DNA of 64,000 nt from Azospirillum sp. OGB3. Its GTDB lineage: Bacteria > Pseudomonadota > Alphaproteobacteria > Azospirillales > Azospirillaceae. Below, piece by piece: positions 1 through 9,255 of this stretch. The translations under genes and the position numbers were made by a program. The stretch lies in the NCBI RefSeq assembly GCF_014192915.1, contig NZ_JACHYN010000001.1, positions 558,001 through 622,000 on the forward strand. The letters are read 5' to 3'. Every line of letters begins with the position of its first letter. Positions within the stretch are counted from its first letter, which is position 1. Under the pieces are notes generated by a model. That model was not told the DNA's origin. It worked only from the letters and a program-made list of their open reading frames with translations, and did not search any database.

Positions 1-14
1 GGGGCAAGCGCCCC
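1..14. terminator. hairpin at window edge
   Basis: GGGGC (1-5) and GCCCC (10-14) can pair around a 4-base loop, just downstream of the stop of the minus-strand gene that ends at 37. The window ends here, so a following T tract cannot be seen. Confidence 0.3.
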
Positions 15-36
15 CCGCAAACCCAGGCCGCCGACG

Positions 37-1452
37 TCAGTAGCCGGTGGCGATCCGCTCGACCAGCTGCTTCACGGTCGGGATGAAGCCGTCCTTGTAG
101 TAGGGGTCCGATGCGAAGCGGAAGGCGTTGTGACCGGCAAACATGAGCTGGTTTTCGCAGTCGTCGGTGTGGCTGACCGCCTGCAGGGTCTTCTGGATGC
201 AGTAGGACCGCGGATCGGCACGCTTGCCGTTCGTGCCTTCCTCGTTCTGCGCCCAGTTGGAGAAGTTGCAGGCCGACAGGCAGCCCATGCAGTCCACCTG
301 GTCGCGGTGGATGCGCTCCGCCTGCTCCGGCGTGACGAAGATGACCGTGCTGTCCGGCGTCTTCAGCCCGCTGGTGAAGCCCTGGGACAGCCAGCCCTCG
401 GCGCGGGCCTTGTCCGTCTCGGTCACGTAGACCGGGCGGCCGCGCGGCCCCAGCGGCAGCTCGGCGGAATGCTCGCCCACCGGCTTGGGCAGATAGGCCA
501 CCTGACGCTCCGAGCGGGCCATCAGGTCCATCAGGAACGGATTCTTGACGGCGGAGGAGTAGAAGCCCGTCGGCGAGAAGCGGTTCAGGAAGACGTCGCC
601 TTCCTTCAGCGTCAGCAGACGATGCTTCCAGGCGTTGGAGATCGGGCTTTCCTGGGTCAGCAGCGGGCGCGTGCCGAACTGGAAGGCCACCGGGCCGAGA
701 TCGGGATTGTCGATCCAGTCCTCCCAGTCCGACAGCCACCAGACGCCGCCCGCCATGACGATGGGGGTGTCGTTCAGGCCGAAGCTGTTCATCATCTGGC
801 GCAGCGCCAGGACGCGGGGGAACGGATCCTCCGGCTTCAGCGGGTCTTCGGAGTTGGACAGGCCGTTGTGGCCGCCGGCCAGCCACGGGTCCTCGTAGAC
901 CACGCCGCCCAGGTTCTCGCGGAACTTGTGGTAGGCGCGCAGCCACAGGGCGCGGAAGGCGCGGGCCGAGGAGACGATGGGGTAGTAATGCACGCCGTAG
1001 TGCACGGCGATCTCCGCTACGCGGTAGGGCATGCCGGCGCCGCAGGTGACGCCATGGATCAGGCCCTGCGAGCCTTCCAGCACGCCGTGCAGGATGTGCT
1101 CGGCGCCGCCCATCTCCCACAGGACGTTCATGTGGATGCGGCCCTGGCCGTTCGACGCCTCGTGCGCGATGCGCGCCTGCGCGATGCCGCCCTGGATGCC
1201 GAACTTGATCAGCTCGTCGTGACGCTCGCGACGGGTTTTGCCGTGATAGACCTGCGGCAGGAGATTCCCGTTCTCGTCGTAGCTGTCGGCGTTCACGCCC
1301 GAGAATGTTCCGATACCCCCGGCCGCCGCCCAGGCGCCCGAGCTTTCCCCGTTGGAGACGGCAATTCCCTTGCCACCCTCGACGAGCGGCAGAACCTCCC
1401 GGCCAGACATCAGCAACGGCTTAAGCGCCTTCAACGAAACCTCCAAGACCAT
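37..1452 (-). CDS. nitronate monooxygenase-like FMN enzyme
   Basis: The 471-residue protein looks like a member of the nitronate monooxygenase (2-nitropropane dioxygenase) TIM-barrel family, FMN enzymes that oxidise alkyl nitronates. The N-terminal half has the glycine-rich stretch with EGGKG and AAAGGIGTFSG. The later MAGGVWW and FQFGTRPLL segments match the phosphate-binding part of the family. It is longer than the usual 320-380 residues and carries C388-x2-C391-x3-C395 near the C-terminus, which typical members lack; a metal or redox role is possible. The ATG at 1452 is chosen because the upstream in-frame sequence (to 1632) reads like non-coding DNA; no clear ribosome binding site is seen. 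The family is fairly sure, the substrate unknown. Confidence 0.7.
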   Translation of the reverse strand: MVLEVSLKALKPLLMSGREVLPLVEGGKGIAVSNGESSGAWAAAGGIGTFSGVNADSYDENGNLLPQVYHGKTRRERHDELIKFGIQGGIAQARIAHEASNGQGRIHMNVLWEMGGAEHILHGVLEGSQGLIHGVTCGAGMPYRVAEIAVHYGVHYYPIVSSARAFRALWLRAYHKFRENLGGVVYEDPWLAGGHNGLSNSEDPLKPEDPFPRVLALRQMMNSFGLNDTPIVMAGGVWWLSDWEDWIDNPDLGPVAFQFGTRPLLTQESPISNAWKHRLLTLKEGDVFLNRFSPTGFYSSAVKNPFLMDLMARSERQVAYLPKPVGEHSAELPLGPRGRPVYVTETDKARAEGWLSQGFTSGLKTPDSTVIFVTPEQAERIHRDQVDCMGCLSACNFSNWAQNEEGTNGKRADPRSYCIQKTLQAVSHTDDCENQLMFAGHNAFRFASDPYYKDGFIPTVKQLVERIATGY

Positions 1453-1663
1453 GAGAGCGCCCGCGTGCGGGCACCCGGACAGCGCGACCCGAAAGACGAC
1501 GAAAAACGCCGCCGGGAGTCGTGCCCCCGACGGCCCATGCCGCCATGAGCGATCTATATATGAGGAAATTTCCGTGCGGACGAGCGGATTCGCGGTGTTA
1601 GAAAAAAATCTGTCACGGCGACTTTTCCCCAAACGTCAATCGGCGGTCCCTAGGGCAACCGAT

Positions 1664-2413
1664 TTACGGATTTGTCTGTCCGGCCAGTTCGGCCGCCAGC
1701 CGGCCCGGCGCGTCGGTGAAGACACCGGCCACGCCCCAGCCGAACAGCGTGCGCGCCCGCGCCGCGTCGTTGACCGTGTAGGCCAGCACCGGGCGCCCGG
1801 TGGCGCGATAGGCGGCGACGCTTTCCGCCGTCTGGCGATCCTGATGGATGTTCAGCGTGGCAGCGCCGATGCGGTCGGCGATGGCCGCCCAGTCGGCCGG
1901 CGGGTCCCACAGCAGGTAACCGCGCGGAATCCCCGGCGCCCGGTCGCGCGCCACCTCCAGGCAGGGCACCTCGAAGCTGGACACCAGCAGGGGCAGGCCG
2001 CTCGGCCACAGCCGCGTCAGCAGGTCCAGCGCGGCTTCCGCCGTTGGCACCTCCTGGCCGGGATAGGGCTTGATCTCCAGATTGAGACCCAGGCCGAGCT
2101 TGCGGATCACGCCCAGCGCCTCCTCCAGGGTCGGCACCGTTTCGCCGGCGAAACGGGTGTCGAACCAGGAACCGGCGTCCAGCGCCTTCAGCTCCGCCAG
2201 GGTCAGGTTCGGCACCGGCCCGGCGCCGTTGGTCGTGCGCTCCAGCGTGTCGTCGTGGATCAGCACCGGCACGCGGTCGCGGGTGAGCATCACGTCCACC
2301 TCGACCCAGGCGGCGCCCTGGCGGGCGGCCTCGCGCAGGCTGGCGAGCGTGTTTTCCGGCGCGCTTTCCTTGGCGCCGCGGTGGCCGATCAGGCGGGGAA
2401 GAGTCGACAGCAT
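1664..2413 (-). CDS. ugpQ: glycerophosphodiester phosphodiesterase
   Basis: This 249-residue GDPD-family enzyme hydrolyses glycerophosphodiesters to glycerol-3-phosphate and an alcohol. H11-R-G13, E20-N-T22, E38-x-D40 and H53-D-D are the expected catalytic and metal-binding motifs, followed by an E-I-K strand in the TIM barrel. There is no signal peptide, so it is probably cytosolic like E. coli UgpQ. It is divergent from the radical SAM gene at 2479 with a 65-bp spacer; no transporter genes are adjacent. The symbol is by family resemblance only. Confidence 0.85.
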   Translation of the reverse strand: MLSTLPRLIGHRGAKESAPENTLASLREAARQGAAWVEVDVMLTRDRVPVLIHDDTLERTTNGAGPVPNLTLAELKALDAGSWFDTRFAGETVPTLEEALGVIRKLGLGLNLEIKPYPGQEVPTAEAALDLLTRLWPSGLPLLVSSFEVPCLEVARDRAPGIPRGYLLWDPPADWAAIADRIGAATLNIHQDRQTAESVAAYRATGRPVLAYTVNDAARARTLFGWGVAGVFTDAPGRLAAELAGQTNP

Positions 2414-2478
2414 GGGTCCTGCGGGAGTATGAGCGGGCCTCTCATACTAGGCGCAAAGCGGCGGATCGGGAACGAGCG

Positions 2479-3513
2479 ATGAAGGCAGCCCACAGCGTGA
2501 CCGATCTGGTGGCCGCCGGGCTGATGACGCCCGCGGCGGGCGAGGCCGTGGCCGCCGTGGCCGATCGCTACGCCATCGCCCTGACCCCGTACCTGCTGGA
2601 AACGCTGGCGGACGCCGCGCCCGGCGATCCCCTGTACGTGCAGTACGTCCCTTCTCCCGAGGAGGCGTACACCGCGCCGGAGGAGCGCGAGGACCCCATC
2701 GGCGACGTGGTGCGCAGCCCGGTGAAGGGCATCGTCCACCGCTACCCCGACCGGGTCCTGCTGAAGCCGCTGCACGCCTGCGCGGTCTATTGCCGTTTCT
2801 GCTTCCGGCGGGAAATGGTCGGCCCGGGCGGCGAGGCCCTGTCGCCCGACGAACTGGACGCCGCGCTCGCGTATGTGCGTACGCACCCCGAGGTGTGGGA
2901 GGTGGTGGTGACCGGCGGCGATCCGCTGCTGCTGTCGCCGCGGCGTCTGTCGCACATCGTCCGCAGCCTGTCGGACATCCCCCATGTCGGGGTGGTCCGG
3001 CTGCACACCCGCATCCCCGTCGCCGACCCGGCGCGCGTCACGGCGGAGCTTGTCGAGGCGCTGAAGGCGCCGGACGTGGCGACCTGGATGGCCGTCCACG
3101 TCAACCACGCCGACGAATTGACGGAGCCGGCGCGCGGCGCCATCGCCCGGCTGGCCGACGCCGGCATTCCCCTGCTCGGCCAGACGGTGCTGCTGAAGGG
3201 CATCAACGACGACGCGGCGGCGCTGGAGGCGCTGTTCCGGGGGTTGGTGCGCAACCGGATCAAACCCTATTACCTGCACCATCCCGACCTCGCCGCCGGC
3301 ACCAGCCATTTCCGCCCGACCCTGGCCGAGGGGCAGGCGCTGGTGAAGGGGCTGCGCGGGCGTGTCTCCGGCCTCTGCCAGCCGACCTATGTGCTGGACA
3401 TCCCCGGCGGGCACGGCAAGGCCCCCGCCGCGCCGGGCTGGGTGCGGCCCGATGGCGGGGGCGGCTATCTCGCGGAGGACTTCACGGGGGCGACGCACCG
3501 CTACCGCGGCTGA
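2479..3513 (+). CDS. lysine 2,3-aminomutase family radical SAM protein
   Basis: The 344-residue protein has the radical SAM cluster C101-x3-C105-x2-C108 and a PGGHGK motif whose K314 matches the pyridoxal-phosphate lysine of lysine 2,3-aminomutases. The family makes beta-lysine from alpha-lysine, either free (KamA) or to modify elongation factor P (EpmB). Its short length favours the EpmB-like branch, but neither efp nor an EpmA ligase lies in this window, so the substrate is not settled. The gene starts at ATG 2479 and its TGA stop at 3511-3513 abuts the stop of the convergent TspO-like gene. Confidence 0.8.
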   Translation: MKAAHSVTDLVAAGLMTPAAGEAVAAVADRYAIALTPYLLETLADAAPGDPLYVQYVPSPEEAYTAPEEREDPIGDVVRSPVKGIVHRYPDRVLLKPLHACAVYCRFCFRREMVGPGGEALSPDELDAALAYVRTHPEVWEVVVTGGDPLLLSPRRLSHIVRSLSDIPHVGVVRLHTRIPVADPARVTAELVEALKAPDVATWMAVHVNHADELTEPARGAIARLADAGIPLLGQTVLLKGINDDAAALEALFRGLVRNRIKPYYLHHPDLAAGTSHFRPTLAEGQALVKGLRGRVSGLCQPTYVLDIPGGHGKAPAAPGWVRPDGGGGYLAEDFTGATHRYRG

Positions 3514-4068
3514 TCAGCGCGTCCCCAGCCCCGGCCCCAACCCGAACAGCGGATCCGGGTTCAGGACGACGCCATGGACGGCGACGATGGAAGCGAATCC
3601 GGTCCACAGCACCAGCGGCAGCCAGCTTGCCGCGATGGCGCGGTCGTCCGGCCACACCAGCAGCACGCAGGTCGAGGCGATGATGAAGTAGGCGATGGTC
3701 CAGGCCGCCGCCAGGATCGGGCTGCCCATCGTGAAGTAAGCGAATCCGAAGCTGGCGTAGAGCAGCCACAGCGCCCCCTGCATCCCGATCAGCGCCGGGC
3801 GCCAGCGGATCGTCCAGGGCGCGTTCAGCATCCGCACGCAGCCCCAGAGCTGGATCAGGCTGATGCTGAACCAGACGACGGGGAAGGCCCAGCCCGGCGG
3901 CTGCAGCGGCGAGGGCTGATAGCCGGGAAACGGCTCCCCGCCCCGCTCGAACACGCCATAGGTGTTGGTGAGCAGCCAGAAGACCAAAGCCTGCCACCAA
4001 TACACGCGGAAGGGCAGCGGGCCGGTGTCGGTTGCGGGTTCCGTCGGGACGAAGGAGCGGTGGTTCAT
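3514..4068 (-). CDS. TspO/MBR-like tryptophan-rich membrane protein
   Basis: The 184-residue protein has about five hydrophobic segments and a tryptophan-rich core that includes PPGWAFPVVWF, the kind of motif found in TspO/MBR (tryptophan-rich sensory) proteins. TspO proteins bind tetrapyrroles and cholesterol-like ligands in membranes and influence photosynthesis or stress genes in alphaproteobacteria. It is somewhat longer than classic TspO (about 160 residues) because of a polar N-terminus of about 25 residues. It is a convergent neighbour of the radical SAM gene with no intergenic space. Family assignment is moderately sure; ligand and role are unknown. Confidence 0.65.
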   Translation of the reverse strand: MNHRSFVPTEPATDTGPLPFRVYWWQALVFWLLTNTYGVFERGGEPFPGYQPSPLQPPGWAFPVVWFSISLIQLWGCVRMLNAPWTIRWRPALIGMQGALWLLYASFGFAYFTMGSPILAAAWTIAYFIIASTCVLLVWPDDRAIAASWLPLVLWTGFASIVAVHGVVLNPDPLFGLGPGLGTR

Positions 4069-4193
4069 CCATTAGGAAATGGCACGGCCCCGCTTGCGTT
4101 CAAGCGCGTGGTTGACGCATCCGGCGGAGCGCTGGAACAGCCACGCCCCCTCGCCGGTTTTCCTCTGGCAATGCGTCGGGGGAGGATCGGGCG

Positions 4194-5087
4194 ATGCGGT
4201 GGCAGGACGGTCGCGAGAGCGAGAATGTCGAGGACCGGCGCGGCACGCCCGGAAGCGGCGGCTTCCGCAGGGGTGGGATCGGAATCCCGATCGGGCGCGG
4301 CGGCATCGGCATCGGCGGTCTTGCGGTGATCGTGGTGGTCTCGCTCCTGCTGGGCATCAACCCGTTGGACCTGCTGCAGGGGACGGCGCCGCAGGAGCAG
4401 GCCCGTTACGAACAGTCCGACGCCCCGCAGGGCGGTGGCGACGACGAGTTGAAGCGCTTCGTCTCCGTCGTCCTAGCCGACACGGAGGACACCTGGGCCG
4501 CCCAGTTCCAGCGGATCGGGCGGACCTACCAGGACCCGGCTCTGGTGCTGTTCTCCGGCACGGTGGATTCGGGCTGCGGTTTCGCCCAGGCGGCGATGGG
4601 TCCCTTCTACTGCCCGCAGGACCGCAAGGTGTACATCGACCTCAGCTTCTACCGCGACCTGCGCGACCGTTTCCGCGCGCCGGGCGACTTCGCCCAGGCC
4701 TATGTGATCGCCCACGAGGTCGGCCACCATGTGCAGAACCTGCTGGGCATCTCCGACCGCGTGCAGCAGGCCCAGCGGCAGGCCGGGTCCCAGGCTGACG
4801 CCAACGGGCTGTCGGTGCGGCTGGAGCTTCAGGCCGACTGCTTCGCCGGCCTGTGGGCCAACCACGCCAACCGCGAGCGCCAGATCATCGAGCCCGGCGA
4901 CGTCGAGGAGGCCCTGACGGCGGCCAGCGCCATCGGCGACGACCGTCTGCAACGCCAGTCCCGCGGCACCGTGACGCCGGACAGCTTCACCCACGGCAGC
5001 TCCGCCCAACGGGTGCAATGGTTCCGCACCGGTCTGGAGCGGGGCGAATTGAACGCCTGCGACACGTTCGGGGCGGAGCGGCTGTAG
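4194..5087 (+). CDS. neutral zinc metallopeptidase, YpfJ family
   Basis: The 297-residue protein has a Gly/Arg-rich N-terminus, one transmembrane segment (about residues 36-55) and an extracytoplasmic domain of the putative neutral zinc metallopeptidase family (YpfJ). The zinc motif is H174-E-V-G-H178-H, followed by the family's ELQADCFAG segment that supplies a further ligand. The ATG at 4194 has a strong GGAGG ribosome site. No operon partner is evident; the next gene is convergent, 11 bp away. Substrates of this family are not known. Confidence 0.85.
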   Translation: MRWQDGRESENVEDRRGTPGSGGFRRGGIGIPIGRGGIGIGGLAVIVVVSLLLGINPLDLLQGTAPQEQARYEQSDAPQGGGDDELKRFVSVVLADTEDTWAAQFQRIGRTYQDPALVLFSGTVDSGCGFAQAAMGPFYCPQDRKVYIDLSFYRDLRDRFRAPGDFAQAYVIAHEVGHHVQNLLGISDRVQQAQRQAGSQADANGLSVRLELQADCFAGLWANHANRERQIIEPGDVEEALTAASAIGDDRLQRQSRGTVTPDSFTHGSSAQRVQWFRTGLERGELNACDTFGAERL

Positions 5088-5098
5088 CCCTCCTCAAG

Positions 5099-5485
5099 TC
5101 ATCCAGCGTCGGTCAGTTGCGCGGGCAGGCGGGAACGCACCGGCTGGCGCCGGTCGACCACGCCGGCGACCACCCCCGCCGCATCGCGCCGAATCTCGGC
5201 CAGAAGCACGCCGTTGTCCGGCACCTCGTCCGTATCGCCGATCCGCAGGGCGGCCGCCAGATCCAGGGTGGTTCCATCTTCGCCGACCGGCGCCGGGTTG
5301 GGGAAGAGCAGGTGGACGTAGCAGGAAGCGGACGAACCGCCGGGCACGGTCAGGGACGCGCCCTCGCCGGGGAGCACCAGGAAGCGCCCCATGGCGTCGA
5401 AGCCCGCACCGCTCCCGACCGTCACACGGTTGCCGTCGCCGTAATGCAGGCAACGGGTGGCGTCGGCAGGAATGGAAACGGCCAT
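5099..5485 (-). CDS. hypothetical protein
   Basis: I do not recognise this 128-residue protein. It has no signal peptide or membrane segment. The middle looks beta-rich, with GSSASCYVHLLFPNP in the core, and the composition is Gly/Ala/Asp/Val-rich, as in small beta-sandwich proteins. It lies 65 bp downstream of the methyltransferase gene on the same strand, so the two may be co-transcribed. Codon use matches its neighbours, which supports a real gene. Confidence 0.55.
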   Translation of the reverse strand: MAVSIPADATRCLHYGDGNRVTVGSGAGFDAMGRFLVLPGEGASLTVPGGSSASCYVHLLFPNPAPVGEDGTTLDLAAALRIGDTDEVPDNGVLLAEIRRDAAGVVAGVVDRRQPVRSRLPAQLTDAG

Positions 5486-5550
5486 CGCAGGTCACCGGGT
5501 CCGTGGAGCGGGACGTACCGATCGTGGAACAATCGGGGCGACATCGGCCA

Positions 5551-6348
5551 TCACTCCACCCCCCCGCCGATGAACAGCCCTTCCGGCGGCAGGAAGCGGC
5601 TGTGCAGGCGGAAGGACGGGAAACCGGCGGGAAGCAGGTAATCGAAACCACCCCTATTCATCTCTCCCAGCGGCGCCGTGGCGCCCTGGCCGATCGGGAA
5701 GGGAAAAAAGGGGGCGACGGCGGTGAAGGGATCGGCTCCGTCCGCCGGATCAAGGTCGGCCCCGCTGCCCGCCCCCGTGCCGATGTCGCCCACCTGCATG
5801 CCGCCGGCCAGGGCCGGGCGGTTGCGGACGATCAGGCTAAGATCCACCGTGTTGACGTAACGCGCCTGCGCGCAGTCGAACCCGGCCAGCACCAGATTGT
5901 AGCAGAGAAGCCAAGCGTTCCAGCTCGTCACATGGCCGGCAACCATGCGGTCGGCCGGGTGGGTCGGAACGCTGATCGCCAACACGCCGTCCGGAGCGAG
6001 GCAGCGGCGCAGCTTCTCCAAGAACGTGCCGGGGTTGCGCTGGTGTTCCAGCACATGGGAGCACCAGACCACATCGAAGGTCCGGTCGATGACCGCGTCC
6101 ATAAAGTCGGCGCGGATGTCGGCGTCGCGGTGCAGATCGACCGTCACCACCTCCTTGCCGATGTGGCGCAGCAGGCGCGCGTGGTCGCCACCGCCCGACC
6201 CGACGTCCAGCACCGTGCGGAATTCATAGGAATCGATGAGGCGGAGAAGACCTTGCAGCCCCCAGTCGATCCGGAAGGACGGCCCATCCGGCGGGAAGAC
6301 AGTGGTTTCGGAGGGCTGGTCGGGCATGGACAGGCACGCGTCCCGCAT
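5551..6348 (-). CDS. class I SAM-dependent methyltransferase
   Basis: The 265-residue protein has the Rossmann SAM-binding motif LDVGSGGGDH near residues 47-56, the acidic VDLH strand end, and WCSHVLEHQRNPGTFL, typical of methyltransferase type 11/12 domains. After the core comes a divergent C-terminal half of about 100 residues with no clear match. The ATG at 6348 is chosen for an AAGGTGGA ribosome site upstream; an inner ATG at 6327 is possible. The target is unknown. It resembles glycan- or surface-modification methyltransferases, but no glycosyltransferase lies nearby. Confidence 0.7.
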   Translation of the reverse strand: MRDACLSMPDQPSETTVFPPDGPSFRIDWGLQGLLRLIDSYEFRTVLDVGSGGGDHARLLRHIGKEVVTVDLHRDADIRADFMDAVIDRTFDVVWCSHVLEHQRNPGTFLEKLRRCLAPDGVLAISVPTHPADRMVAGHVTSWNAWLLCYNLVLAGFDCAQARYVNTVDLSLIVRNRPALAGGMQVGDIGTGAGSGADLDPADGADPFTAVAPFFPFPIGQGATAPLGEMNRGGFDYLLPAGFPSFRLHSRFLPPEGLFIGGGVE

Positions 6349-6470
6349 TGGTGGTGGTTCCACCTTGTAACACGGGGGACGGGGGCAGCCGAAGGCCGGA
6401 AGCGAAGAAGGAGCGAAGATGAAGGAGCGAAAGAGGATTGAGGGCGGAAGCGTCCCGCCCCCTCCCCGAC

Positions 6471-6529
6471 CCTCCCCCGCTCGCGCGGGTGAGGGAGAGA
6501 GAAGCGTCGTTCCCGCTTGCGCGCGGGAA
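6471..6529. repeat. GC-rich double hairpin downstream of pnp
   Basis: Two hairpins lie just after the pnp stop: CCCGC (6476-6480) with GCGGG (6485-6489), and TTCCCGC (6510-6516) with GCGGGAA (6523-6529). There is no T tract. The C-rich strand with a Ser/Ala-like CTCGCGCGGG core resembles short palindromic intergenic repeats that are scattered in Azospirillum-type genomes. It could protect the pnp mRNA 3' end. Confidence 0.4.
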
Positions 6530-6535
6530 GACGGA

Positions 6536-8656
6536 TCAGGCGGCGGGGCCGTCCTTCTTGGTCAGGTCTTCGCCGGTGGCCTGGTCGACCTGCTTCATCG
6601 ACAGCTTCACCTTGCCACGGTCGTCGAAGCCGATGACCTTCACCTTCACCGAGTCACCCTGCGACACCACGTCCGACACCTTGCCGACGCGCTGCTGCGC
6701 CAGCTCGGAGATATGGACGAGGCCGTCGCGCGAGCCCAGGAAGTTCACGAAGGCGCCGAAGTCGACGACCTTCACGACCTTGCCGGTGTAGATCACGTTC
6801 ATTTCCGGCTCGGCGACGATGCCCTTGATCCAGTCGATGGCGGCCTGGGCGGCCTTGGTGTCCACCGCGGCGACCTTGACCGTGCCGTCGTCCTCAATGT
6901 CGATCTTGGCGCCGGTCTGCTCCACGATCTCGCGGATCACCTTGCCGCCGGAGCCGATCACGTCGCGGATCTTCTCCTTCGGGATGTTGATCACGGTGAT
7001 GCGCGGGGCGTTCTCGTTCACCGCCTCGCGGGCGCCGGTCAGCGCCTTGGACATCTCGCCCAGAATGTGCAGGCGGCCGTCCTTAGCCTGGCCCAGAGCG
7101 ATCTTCATGATCTCCTCGGTGATCGAGGTGATCTTGATGTCCATCTGCAGCGCGGTGATGCCCGCGTCGGTGCCGGCCACCTTGAAGTCCATGTCGCCCA
7201 GGTGATCCTCGTCACCCAGGATGTCCGACAGGACCGCGAAGCCGTCGTCTTCCTTGATCAGGCCCATGGCGATGCCGGCCACCGGACGCGCCAGCGGGGC
7301 GCCGGCGTCCATCAGCGACAGCGAGGTGCCGCAGACCGTCGCCATCGACGACGAGCCGTTGGACTCGGTCACTTCCGACACCACGCGGAGCGTGTAGGGG
7401 AAGTCTTCCTTCTTCGGCAGCAGCGGGTGGATGGCGCGCCACGCCAGCTTGCCGTGGCCGATCTCGCGGCGGCCCGGCGAGCCCATGCGGCCGGCCTCGC
7501 CCACCGAGTACGGAGGGAAGTTGTAGTGGAGCATGAAATGCTCCCGGTACTCGCCCTGCAGCGCGTCGATGATCTGCTCGTCCTGGCTGGTGCCCAGCGT
7601 GGTGACGACCAGCGCCTGCGTCTCGCCGCGGGTGAACAGCGCCGAACCGTGGGCGCGCGGCAGCACGCCGACCTCCGACACGATCGGGCGGACCGTCTTG
7701 GTGTCGCGGCCGTCGATGCGGCGGCCGGTCTTCAGGACGGCGCCGCGCAGGATGTCGGCCTCCAGCTCCTTGAACTCGGTCACGATCGCCTGGGTCTCGT
7801 GGGCCTCGGCCAGAGCCTCCAGCGCCTTCGCCTTGGCGGCGCCGATCTTCTCGTAGCGGACCTGCTTCACCGTCTCGGTGTAGGCGGCCTCCACGTCGGC
7901 GCCGACGGTCGCGCGCAGCTTCGCCTTCAGGGCGGCGCGGTCGTAGGCCGGCTCCGGCAGGTCCCACGGCTCCTTGGCGCACTCTTCGGCCAGATCGATG
8001 ATGGCGTCGATGACCGGCTGGAAACCGCTGTGACCGAACATCACGGCGCCCAGCATGACCTCCTCGGACAGCTCCTTGGCTTCCGACTCGACCATCAGCA
8101 CGCCTTCCTGGGTGCCGGCGACCACGAGGTCGAGCGCGGAACCGTCAACGGCGTCCATGGTCGGGTTCAGCACATACTGGCCGTCGACGTAGCCGACGCG
8201 GGCGGCGCCGATCGGACCCAGGAACGGGATGCCGGAGATCGTCAGCGCGGCCGAGGTGCCGACCATCGCGACGATGTCCGGATCGTTCTCCAGATCGTGG
8301 CTCAGCACGGTGCAGATGACCTGCGTCTCGTTGCGGAAGCCATCGGCGAACAGCGGACGGATGGGACGGTCGATCAGGCGGCTGACCAGCGTCTCCTTCT
8401 CCGTCGGGCGGCCTTCACGCTTGAAGAAGCCGCCGGGAATCTTGCCGGCCGCGAAGGACTTTTCCTGGTAATTGACCGTCAGCGGAAAGAAATCGACGCC
8501 CGGCTTCGGCGACTTGGCGCCGACGACCGTGCAGAGGACCGTGGTCTCACCATAGGTGACCAGCACCGCGCCGTCGGCCTGACGGGCAATCTTGCCCGTC
8601 TCGAACGTCAGCTTGCGTCCACCCCATTCGATTTCTTTGCGGAAAACTTTGAACAT
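6536..8656 (-). CDS. pnp: polynucleotide phosphorylase
   Basis: The 706-residue PNPase degrades RNA phosphorolytically from the 3' end and is a core subunit of the RNA degradosome. Domain order is complete: two RNase PH domains (about residues 10-230 and 310-545) around an alpha-helical linker, then a KH domain with [10 protein letters not shown], then an S1 domain with [14 protein letters not shown]. The family's [12 protein letters not shown] motif is present. It is the last gene of the rimP-to-pnp string, 314 bp after rpsO. The spacer's hairpin and T-rich units suggest partial termination or processing, as known for rpsO-pnp in other bacteria. Confidence 0.97.
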   Translation of the reverse strand: MFKVFRKEIEWGGRKLTFETGKIARQADGAVLVTYGETTVLCTVVGAKSPKPGVDFFPLTVNYQEKSFAAGKIPGGFFKREGRPTEKETLVSRLIDRPIRPLFADGFRNETQVICTVLSHDLENDPDIVAMVGTSAALTISGIPFLGPIGAARVGYVDGQYVLNPTMDAVDGSALDLVVAGTQEGVLMVESEAKELSEEVMLGAVMFGHSGFQPVIDAIIDLAEECAKEPWDLPEPAYDRAALKAKLRATVGADVEAAYTETVKQVRYEKIGAAKAKALEALAEAHETQAIVTEFKELEADILRGAVLKTGRRIDGRDTKTVRPIVSEVGVLPRAHGSALFTRGETQALVVTTLGTSQDEQIIDALQGEYREHFMLHYNFPPYSVGEAGRMGSPGRREIGHGKLAWRAIHPLLPKKEDFPYTLRVVSEVTESNGSSSMATVCGTSLSLMDAGAPLARPVAGIAMGLIKEDDGFAVLSDILGDEDHLGDMDFKVAGTDAGITALQMDIKITSITEEIMKIALGQAKDGRLHILGEMSKALTGAREAVNENAPRITVINIPKEKIRDVIGSGGKVIREIVEQTGAKIDIEDDGTVKVAAVDTKAAQAAIDWIKGIVAEPEMNVIYTGKVVKVVDFGAFVNFLGSRDGLVHISELAQQRVGKVSDVVSQGDSVKVKVIGFDDRGKVKLSMKQVDQATGEDLTKKDGPAA

Positions 8657-8970
8657 GGATTCTTCCTTCCATCCGACACCTAGGCCCGCCGGATTGCTGG
8701 CCTAAGCCGGGGTCATCGGTCGTCGGACCCCGCATGTGAAACCCCAACAAAGGGCCAAAACCCGAAAAGGGCTAAACCCGAAAAAGGGCCAAAACATCAA
8801 AACGGCCGGTCCCGGAAGGTCCGGGCCGGCCGTCTGACTAGAACATACCTTCGCGAACAACCAAACGCCCCGACCGGCGCGACACTCCCCGGTGCACCGG
8901 AAGGCGGTGCGGCGGATCGAGCGCGGATCGGGACGGATGTTCGGTCACCAGGACGGACGCCTTTTGAAAA
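8657..8970 (-). promoter_or_regulatory. rpsO-pnp spacer without a gene
   Basis: This 314-bp stretch has no convincing ORF. Reading toward pnp it holds the strong hairpin at 8802-8833, then three near-identical units of about 16 bp (8750-8795), each able to form a CCC/GGG mini-hairpin followed by T residues, then about 90 bp of leader before pnp. In other bacteria the rpsO-pnp spacer carries an RNase III target through which PNPase represses itself; whether that holds here is inference. Confidence 0.5.
8802..8833 (-). terminator. rpsO hairpin/terminator
   Basis: ACGGCCGG (8802-8809) plus CCCGG (8811-8815) pair with CCGGG (8821-8825) plus CCGGCCGT (8826-8833), a 13-bp stem with one bulged base. 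On the minus strand it is followed by TTTTGATGTTTTGG. It could act as an intrinsic terminator or as a processing site. Confidence 0.7.
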
Positions 8971-9240
8971 TCAGCGACGCAGGCCCAGACGCTCGATGAG
9001 CGTGGCGTAGCGACCGTTGTCCTTCTTCTTGAGATAGTCGAGAAGACGACGGCGCTGGCCGACCATCACCAGCAGACCACGGCGGGAGTGGAAGTCCTTC
9101 TTGTGGCCCTGCAGGTGCTCGGTCAGGTTCCGGATGCGCTCGGACAGGATCGCGACCTGGACCTCGGGCGAGCCGGTGTCGTTGGTGCCGCGGGAATATT
9201 CCTTAATGAGTTCCTGCTTGCGATCGGGCGTGATCGACAT
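8971..9240 (-). CDS. rpsO: 30S ribosomal protein S15
   Basis: The 89-residue protein has the full length and sequence of S15, a primary 16S rRNA-binding protein of the 30S platform. Typical segments are [20 protein letters not shown] and [20 protein letters not shown]. The start at ATG 9240 gives the family's standard N-terminus; an upstream ATG at 9252 would add four residues. It lies 15 bp downstream of truB. Confidence 0.97.
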   Translation of the reverse strand: MSITPDRKQELIKEYSRGTNDTGSPEVQVAILSERIRNLTEHLQGHKKDFHSRRGLLVMVGQRRRLLDYLKKKDNGRYATLIERLGLRR

Positions 9241-9255
9241 CGGGGTCTCCATCGT

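Noticed and set aside
1453..1632. A 60-residue N-terminal extension of the nitronate-monooxygenase-like protein
   Set aside because: The extension lacks family similarity and sits in AT-richer, promoter-like DNA; the ATG at 1452 is more likely.
4080..4098. A sigma-54-like TGGCAC ... TTGCG pair upstream of the metallopeptidase gene
   Set aside because: The spacing between the two elements is 8 bp rather than 5, so it does not fit the -24/-12 pattern.
6419..8683. A plus-strand open frame of about 754 codons opposite pnp
   Set aside because: PNPase is complete on the minus strand. The opposite product is His/Asp/Leu/Arg-rich shadow sequence.
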